Source of the DNA: Candidatus Woesearchaeota archaeon
GTDB taxonomy: Archaea; Nanobdellota; Nanobdellia; Woesearchaeales; JAHWIC01
Reading direction: 5' to 3'
Assembly: GCA_019322805.1 (NCBI GenBank)
Contig: JAHWIC010000035.1
Span: 1 to 11,929 of the forward strand
Length of the DNA stretch: 11,929 nt
This document shows positions 6,187 to 11,929 of the stretch, piece by piece; positions within the stretch are counted from its first letter, which is position 1; every line of letters starts with the position of its first letter. The position numbers and the translations under genes were made by a program. The notes under the pieces are model-generated. The model saw only the letters and a program-made list of their open reading frames with translations. It was not told the origin of the DNA and did not search any database.

Positions 6187-9100
6187 TTAATCGCTCTTTA
6201 TGCTGATAGCGTTCTGATAGGCTTGTGATTTAGTTCCGACAGGAATTGTGCCTCTAAAGTACAGGTAAGCAGTTGAAGCAGGAGCCAGCTCGTCCAGCTC
6301 AGTGATCTGCACGTAAACTGTTGTGATAGAAGTGTAAGAGCCAAGTTCAGTATCAGAATAGGTTGCATTTCCAATGCTGAAGTTATAAGAAGGATATTGG
6401 ACACCAACAAAGTCTGTTCCTCTGATGCTGATGTTTATTGCTTTGTTTCCAGTGTTCCTGATTGATAATGGATAAGCAGTAGAGCTGTTAATGGTCTGGC
6501 CAGGCAAACCACTAAAGTTAACATAGCTAACATTAACTAAATGCGAAGTTAATACATTGTAATAATAGCTGCTATTTTTCTGAGCAGAGGAGGAATCTGT
6601 TTGATTAACATCAACCGATAGGCTCCAAGTTCCTGGATTTCTCCAGTAGCTCATATTCCACGAAGCATTGCATATTGTCTGCCCTCCTGCCAGAGCCTGT
6701 ATCTCGCCTGTAACAATAGCTAATGTAGGGACAGTGTAACTTCCAGAGCCATTCCAGATTCTTATCTTGCATGCATCCATTGCAGAAGAATTTGTTATAT
6801 TGGCAACCAGGTTTACACTTACATTGCTGTCTTCTAATGGATTAATCTGAGCTCCTGGTGTTGCTCCGTCATCATCAGGGGTTATTGTGATTGAGGTGAT
6901 GTTTAATGTCACTGGAGGTGCTGTGTAATTAATCAATACAGTTCTGTTCTCACCCCAATCATATAACCCACTAGCATCATAAGCAAGACAATTCCATGTA
7001 TAATTTCCATTCGATAAACTTAAAGCCCAGTCTGCAGAAGATGATGTTCCTGAAACACTTGTTGTTTTATTTAAGGCAAAAGAAGTGTTTTGGTTGTTGG
7101 TTATGTACAAGCTAATGTTTGTTAGATCATAATTGTCAGTTGCAGAACAATTAAATGTAATAGAGTAAGGATCGCTGATGTCATTCCAGTAATTTGCAGG
7201 TGGATATATTTGGGTGGTTGTAGGAGCTATCTCATCAACAGCTTGTATAACGCTGCTGTCGCTTGAGTCAGAGTAGTTTTGGTCTGTGTATGAGCAGTTT
7301 ATTAAATAATCACCAATTGCAGAATAAGTTGAAATATTCTGCAATGGAGAGGCACCATAATCAATCTGTGTTCCATTTTGCGTGATATTGATACTGCTGG
7401 ATATACTTAATACACAAGTAATGTTGGCATCAAATGTAACATTCTGCCTGAAGTCATCAGTGCTTCCATTGATGTAAAGCGTTGTTGTTGTGGCAGCTTT
7501 TGCTATAGTGAACACCCACTTGCCTGTCTCATTCCATTGGTCAGCTGAATCATTTGCATAAGACTTCCAGTAATGGGTTCCTGCTGGAAGAATTGTTGAA
7601 TAACTGTAAACATTAGTTGCAATTTCATTCACGCTGTAATTTTTTGGGGTTCCGGAATAATTAGATTCAAGCCAAACAGTTGAAACTGAATAAGCATCCT
7701 GCCATGTGATATTAAAGTAGCTCTGTGTTGTTGGGGAATATGTCCCTGCAATGCTCGTTTGATTGTTTGACCAGTATGGTGGGTAGTCTGGAGTAAATGT
7801 TCCAGTAACTTGTACATTATCCCAATCACAATATTTGCTGGGCGCATCATTATTGCAAGCTAATCTTATTTTGAAATTAGGATTATTATCTGCATCGCTG
7901 CCTAAGGAATTGTTGTCTAAGGTATACGTACCAACATTAGAAGTGTTAAGGACATTGACCCATGCAGTTCCATTCCAATAGTCCGCGGCAATATACTCGC
8001 CTGCCCCAAAAGTTCCTTCTGTTTTATAATAAAGGCTGAATACTATGTTGGTGTAATTTCTAGTGCTTATATCAATCTCATCCCAGGCAAGGCCACCAGT
8101 AGCTTTGGTGCTTAAAGCATCAGCACCAGCATACTCATCTTTGTCATCAGGATTCCATGCGCCTCCTCCAACAACTGTCCATCCTGTATTTTCATAACCT
8201 GTTCCTTCAAAACCTTCAAAGAAAACTCCAGAGCCTTCTGCTAAACCAGGGTCACCAACAACAAATGTTGCATTATATTCTTGTCCAGCAGTTATTCTCT
8301 GCCAGCCTGTCCAACTGCCTTTGCAGCTTTGATTAGTAAAATTCCAGTCAGCGCATTTGTAAAGTATGTTTGAACCTGCAGACGCTGTAGCTGTTACCGT
8401 ATAAGTATCATTGTTAGAAGCATTTCCAATGAAAGGATTAACAGCATAAAGCTCACCCCAGCCTTGATTATCAGCTGGGTCATCTATATCCACTATTTGG
8501 CTTAAATCTGCAGTTGAAGAAACATTCCTAAATTCAATCTGCTTGATTTTGTGATTTATTGGCTTAACTCTTATTGTGTAAGTCCTATCCTTGCGCATAT
8601 TAAAGGAATGGCCATTACCTGTTTGGTTATAACCGATTGTTCCATTTGTTTCATCTATTACCTCAATTGTGACATTTACAGGATTTCCTTGCGCATCCTC
8701 AACTGTTTCATTAACTAAAACTTCTACATCTAATGTTTTGGCACTGTCATTTACCCAAGTAGTATTGATATTTCCATTATTGTCAGCTGTTCTTGTTTGT
8801 ATCTCATACCAACTATCTGGACTTAATCCGGTTGCATTGTAGAAATTGTCAGAAGCGCTTACATTTGCATAGAATGTTCCATTTATCCAGACCTCTGTAT
8901 GATTAAAGTCAGAGTCACTAGGATTAGTCCAGTTCCAGTAAATCCAGGTATAACCAGCAGATTGGTTTGCCAAGCTTGTTACTGAAGATGGTGGCGTATC
9001 AATAGCATATGTAACATTGAAATACAGAGCATCCCAGGTTGCAATATCAGGCGCCCCTGCGCTGGTCCTTGTTATCTCTGATTTTACTTCTGCCCTTGTT

Positions 9101-11929
9101 CCACTTTCACCAAAGAAATTTGAGCATGTCCAGTCTTCTAAACCAGTAACATCAGTGCAGGCAACACCAGGATCAGCGGTTGTTCCAGGGCAACCAGTTG
9201 TTGCTGCAGCCCATGATGCATCTCCGTCGTTGTCAACACTAATATCGCAGGCTGTTGGGTCGCCTCCATTCTGCCACCATTCATAACATACATACACACT
9301 GGTTATTGAACCGCAATTAGTTATTGAGGTGTTGTACTGCTGAATCTTAACTCCAGCATAAGCATCCTTATTATAGTCATGTTGTTCAACATTGCCGTCG
9401 TTGCAGCTTAATAAGTCACCACCATCCCCGCAAGCTCCTGGGTAGCTTCCGTCACAAGCAACATCCCAGCTTCCTTGTGTCGATTTCTGCTCAGCAACGC
9501 AGCTGCTTACGCCTTCCTGGAATCCCGGGTCATTTGCGCTGATAATAAACTCATAAGTTCCGCCGCTTTTCAATGCTGCGTAAGGAGCCCAGCTGCCAGA
9601 ACATGTGTTTGTTGTGAAATCCCAGTCAGCGCATTTTTTTAGAATCCTATAGCCGTCTGTGCCGTTTGGCAAAGAAGTGCCATCAGCAGTTATAGTTATG
9701 TTTGTGCCATTAATAAGAGGATTTACCGAGAATAAGAAATCCTGGCTTTCATTTGCTTGTTCAATGTCAACTAACTCTCCATTTTGTTTTTTTATGCTTA
9801 TATTGACAAACTCTATCTGTTTTACAATATGATCCACTGGTTTTATATTTATAGTATAGATCCTATCTTTCCGGACTTTGAAAGAATGGGTTTTTCCTGT
9901 TTGGTTATATTTTACTTCATGCTCTATTTCATCTATCACCTCAATTGTTGTGTTTATGGGTTTTCCTTCAGAATCCTCAACTGTTTCATTTAGCTCAACC
10001 TCGAGTTCTTCTGTTGTGAAATTATAGTATCCAGATGTATTGCAGTTGCCGGTGGAATCGCAACTGGTCACATTGAAGTAATACAACGTGCTGTTTGTTA
10101 AATTTGTAAGGGCAATTGAATGGTCATTCACAAATGAACTGTTTGCTGCTGTTGTGCCAAGGCTTAAGCTTATTCCATAGTTTAAACTGCTGTTTGAAGC
10201 TTCATTGTTAGTTTGCCAGACAATAACCGCAGATTCATAGGTGACATTTTCCGCAGAGACACCTGTGATATCCGGTGGTGTTGTATCTGGGCAGGTTAAA
10301 GTGTTTGCTGTGCTGCTGATATCTGTATCATTAACATTTCCGCTTGTGTCTTTTGTATTCACAGTTATTGTATATTCTGCTTCACAGTCCAGTCCAGTAG
10401 CATTATAAAAATTATTTGAGGTATTCACAGCATTACTCCCATTAATGTAGATTATTGCTTCACTAAAATCTGCATCACTTGGATTTGTCCAGTTCCAGTA
10501 AATCCATGCTGTTCCTGCAGACATGTTCTGCAAATCTGTTATAGCTCCTGGCGGGGTTTCATCTACTTCAGTATAAGTAACATTTATTTCAATATAACAG
10601 ATATGCCACTGCCTATCGTTCGGCCTTCCTCCTCCGCCTGTATTGTAGTAAGCTACATTTATATTGTTTATATCATCAGAAGTCCATGATTTATCGCCTG
10701 TAGCATCAATTACCTCCTCTGTGCACTGGGTCATTGTTCCTGTTAAAGCATGGCCTGTTAAGAACTGCTGGTTTGTGTGGTCCCAGAGCTGGAAATTTAA
10801 TATATTGCTTCCATGGTTTGCATGATGCTTTGTCTTAACCTTTATGCTGTTTATAATGCTTCCATCCGGAATATTGAGATTAAACCCAGACCAGTTCCCA
10901 TAACGGTCTGTTGTGCCACCAGTCAGGCCTGCGGTATTAGCATCGTCTGTTTGGGCATTTGCGCAGTTAGTCCATTCACCGGTGCATGCGGAAGGAGCTT
11001 CAGCAAAAGCAGGGTCTTCTGGCGTTAAGGTGAAGGTATAATTCTGTCCTGGAGTTATTGACTGCAGAAAGACCCATTCACCGTGACAGGTTTGTGTTGT
11101 AAAATCCCAATCCTTGCATTTATACAGTGCATTTCCTTTTGCAGTCACAGTAACAGTCGCTTCTGTGAAATTAAACCTGGTTGGATCAATGGCATAAACC
11201 TCAACATAACCGCCAAATTCAGGAACATCATCAATATCGATAAACTCAGTTATGTTTGAGCTGATATCGACGTCATGAACAACAATGGATTTTATTGGAT
11301 GCTCTCTTGGTTTAACCTTGATGTTGTATTTTCCTTCTTCAATACTTAACCCTGGTGCAGGAGCAATTACCATGCCTTTTGGTTTTCTTATTTGCTCGCT
11401 TTTCTTAATCCTTTTAGTATCAGCATCCTCAAATTCAATATCATATTCAACTAACTCATTCCTTGCATTTTTGATATCAGGATTAAACTCAAATTCTTTT
11501 ACTTCAACGGCTTGCGTTAAATTTTTAGCAACATAGCTAATCTTGCCAATGTTAAGCACCCCAGAACTAATCTCAAACACTAGCTTATAACTTGTTGAAT
11601 CCAAACCAGAAGGTAGTAAGCAAGTTTCAGCGCAGACATCTTCAAATGCAATAAATTCAGATATAAACCTAGCACTTAGTTCAGCCCAGCTTGAATAATA
11701 GATTTCTGCATTATCAATATCACCATAAATAACCTGTGCAGAAATAAGGTTATTATAGCCGCTATCGTGCGCACCATGAGTTAATACAAAGCTATCATCC
11801 CAATTATCCATATACGGCTCTAATCCAACAAAGTTGCAGCAAGCCTCATTACCATAACAAACTACAGTTGCTTCTTCGCTTCCAACAGGATAAACCTGCC
11901 ATCTTGTGCAAAGCTTAGATTTGTCAACT
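6187..11929 (-). CDS. Giant modular secreted/surface protein, N-terminus outside window
   Basis: The frame stays open from the TAA at 6187 to the right edge, giving at least 1,913 codons. The ATG at 11811 is internal, because 39 in-frame codons precede it with no stop and include a Cys cluster (CYGNEACCNF). The protein is rich in Asn, Thr, Ser and aromatics with dozens of N-x-S/T sequons, as in glycosylated archaeal envelope proteins. In order it has an N-terminal beta region, conserved module A (about 11460-10999), a jelly-roll-like cassette, two FN3-like domains, module B (about 9993-9511), a Cys-rich cassette, an FN3-like domain, module C (about 8712-8232), a MAM-like cassette (EGFEGTGYENTGW), three Ig-like domains (about 7795-6910), and a C-terminal beta domain ending ISIKSD. 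No C-terminal membrane segment, LPxTG or PGF-type signal is seen. It is probably an adhesin or cell-contact protein; the role is inferred. Confidence 0.88.
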   Translation of the reverse strand, partial: VDKSKLCTRWQVYPVGSEEATVVCYGNEACCNFVGLEPYMDNWDDSFVLTHGAHDSGYNNLISAQVIYGDIDNAEIYYSSWAELSARFISEFIAFEDVCAETCLLPSGLDSTSYKLVFEISSGVLNIGKISYVAKNLTQAVEVKEFEFNPDIKNARNELVEYDIEFEDADTKRIKKSEQIRKPKGMVIAPAPGLSIEEGKYNIKVKPREHPIKSIVVHDVDISSNITEFIDIDDVPEFGGYVEVYAIDPTRFNFTEATVTVTAKGNALYKCKDWDFTTQTCHGEWVFLQSITPGQNYTFTLTPEDPAFAEAPSACTGEWTNCANAQTDDANTAGLTGGTTDRYGNWSGFNLNIPDGSIINSIKVKTKHHANHGSNILNFQLWDHTNQQFLTGHALTGTMTQCTEEVIDATGDKSWTSDDINNINVAYYNTGGGGRPNDRQWHICYIEINVTYTEVDETPPGAITDLQNMSAGTAWIYWNWTNPSDADFSEAIIYINGSNAVNTSNNFYNATGLDCEAEYTITVNTKDTSGNVNDTDISSTANTLTCPDTTPPDITGVSAENVTYESAVIVWQTNNEASNSSLNYGISLSLGTTAANSSFVNDHSIALTNLTNSTLYYFNVTSCDSTGNCNTSGYYNFTTEELEVELNETVEDSEGKPINTTIEVIDEIEHEVKYNQTGKTHSFKVRKDRIYTINIKPVDHIVKQIEFVNISIKKQNGELVDIEQANESQDFLFSVNPLINGTNITITADGTSLPNGTDGYRILKKCADWDFTTNTCSGSWAPYAALKSGGTYEFIISANDPGFQEGVSSCVAEQKSTQGSWDVACDGSYPGACGDGGDLLSCNDGNVEQHDYNKDAYAGVKIQQYNTSITNCGSITSVYVCYEWWQNGGDPTACDISVDNDGDASWAAATTGCPGTTADPGVACTDVTGLEDWTCSNFFGESGTRAEVKSEITRTSAGAPDIATWDALYFNVTYAIDTPPSSVTSLANQSAGYTWIYWNWTNPSDSDFNHTEVWINGTFYANVSASDNFYNATGLSPDSWYEIQTRTADNNGNINTTWVNDSAKTLDVEVLVNETVEDAQGNPVNVTIEVIDETNGTIGYNQTGNGHSFNMRKDRTYTIRVKPINHKIKQIEFRNVSSTADLSQIVDIDDPADNQGWGELYAVNPFIGNASNNDTYTVTATASAGSNILYKCADWNFTNQSCKGSWTGWQRITAGQEYNATFVVGDPGLAEGSGVFFEGFEGTGYENTGWTVVGGGAWNPDDKDEYAGADALSTKATGGLAWDEIDISTRNYTNIVFSLYYKTEGTFGAGEYIAADYWNGTAWVNVLNTSNVGTYTLDNNSLGSDADNNPNFKIRLACNNDAPSKYCDWDNVQVTGTFTPDYPPYWSNNQTSIAGTYSPTTQSYFNITWQDAYSVSTVWLESNYSGTPKNYSVNEIATNVYSYSTILPAGTHYWKSYANDSADQWNETGKWVFTIAKAATTTTLYINGSTDDFRQNVTFDANITCVLSISSSINITQNGTQIDYGASPLQNISTYSAIGDYLINCSYTDQNYSDSSDSSVIQAVDEIAPTTTQIYPPANYWNDISDPYSITFNCSATDNYDLTNISLYITNNQNTSFALNKTTSVSGTSSSADWALSLSNGNYTWNCLAYDASGLYDWGENRTVLINYTAPPVTLNITSITITPDDDGATPGAQINPLEDSNVSVNLVANITNSSAMDACKIRIWNGSGSYTVPTLAIVTGEIQALAGGQTICNASWNMSYWRNPGTWSLSVDVNQTDSSSAQKNSSYYYNVLTSHLVNVSYVNFSGLPGQTINSSTAYPLSIRNTGNKAINISIRGTDFVGVQYPSYNFSIGNATYSDTELGSYTSITTVYVQITELDELAPASTAYLYFRGTIPVGTKSQAYQNAISIKSD
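8232..8712 (-). repeat. Surface-protein module C
   Basis: This third copy begins NETVEDAQGNP and contains GYNQTG, HSFNMRKDR, YTIRVKP and KQIEF. IVDIDDP follows, as in module A, then KCADWNFTNQSCKGSW at 8311-8358, and it ends in DPGLAEG. The following cassette (about 7795-8230) has MAM or jelly-roll character. Confidence 0.8.
8927..10506. repeat. 20-base identical DNA repeat at FN3 copies (8927-8946 and 10487-10506)
   Basis: The two segments at the ends of this interval are identical over 20 bases (GTCCAGTTCCAGTAAATCCA). They encode the same WIYWNWTNP segment in two FN3-like domains. Identity at third codon positions points to a recent duplication or gene conversion inside the surface-protein gene. 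Recombination between the two would delete about 1.56 kb in frame, removing module B and its cassette. Confidence 0.7.
9511..9993 (-). repeat. Surface-protein module B
   Basis: This second copy begins NETVEDSEGKP and contains KYNQTG, HSFKVRKDR, YTINIKP and KQIEF. KCADWDFTTNTCSGSW at 9589-9636 follows, and it ends in DPGFQEG. Over its first 65 residues it shares 41 identities (63 percent) with module C, so the two are recent duplicates. A Cys-rich, Gly/Asp-rich cassette follows at about 9000-9510. Confidence 0.8.
10999..11460 (-). repeat. Surface-protein module A
   Basis: This is the first copy of a module of about 155-165 residues with the core YxIxxKPxxHxxKxI, then FIDIDD, Y-A-I-D-P, and a disulfide-type motif KCKDWDFTTQTCHGEW at 11074-11121. 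It ends in TPGQNYTFTL and DPAFAE. Its N-terminal part is the most diverged of the three. It is followed by a cassette at about 10565-10995 that does not resemble those after modules B and C. Confidence 0.75.

Noticed and set aside
9017..9286. Plus-strand open frame of 89 codons opposite the surface-protein gene
   Set aside because: It is antisense to a clearly coding Cys-rich region, has no recognisable motif and looks compositionally like a shadow frame.
1..11929. tRNA, rRNA or CRISPR features
   Set aside because: No cloverleaf with a T-loop consensus, no rRNA-like segment and no regularly spaced direct repeats were found. The only direct DNA repeat noted is the 20-base pair within FN3-coding sequence.

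Overview
The window looks like a low-GC archaeal chromosome, most likely a DPANN-type lineage such as Woesearchaeota or Pacearchaeota. The lineage is inferred from general features, not from a marker gene. The supporting signs are TATA boxes centred 26-28 bases before start codons (leaderless transcripts), Shine-Dalgarno sites of the GGTGAT/GAGGTG type, a methionyl-tRNA synthetase with a double zinc knuckle, an archaeal MinD-like ATPase, and a very large Asn/Thr/Ser-rich secreted-type protein with C-x-D-W-(D/N)-F-T modules. Genes are tightly packed. All but one lie on the minus strand, and no gap exceeds 260 bases.

Region by region, from left to right: metG (methionyl-tRNA synthetase) is cut by the left edge and reads leftward from 2060. 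A short divergent promoter region separates it from a 40-codon, lysine-rich plus-strand ORF (2155-2277). Next comes a double zinc-ribbon protein (2289-2678), then a 257-base intergenic stretch holding a large imperfect inverted repeat (2704-2912) with two perfect hairpins at its centre. A self-inhibited Fic-domain protein follows (2936-3862), with a TATA box and an 8-bp perfect inverted repeat just upstream. A short PLP-dependent DegT-like enzyme occupies 3940-4758.

The right half appears to be one leftward operon. It begins with a giant modular surface protein that enters from beyond the right edge and ends at 6187. A regulator with two tandem helix-turn-helix repeats follows, its ATG directly abutting the giant gene's TAA. 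A MinD/ParA-type ATPase comes next, and possibly the PLP enzyme. The surface protein carries three copies of a conserved module, each followed by a different beta-rich cassette and then Ig/FN3-like domains.

The most interesting points are the linkage of surface protein, duplicated-HTH regulator and MinD-like ATPase; the repeated-module-plus-variable-cassette design of the surface protein; the roughly 210-base palindromic element next to fic; and a possible autoregulatory operator at the fic promoter. No tRNA, rRNA, CRISPR array or insertion sequence was recognised.
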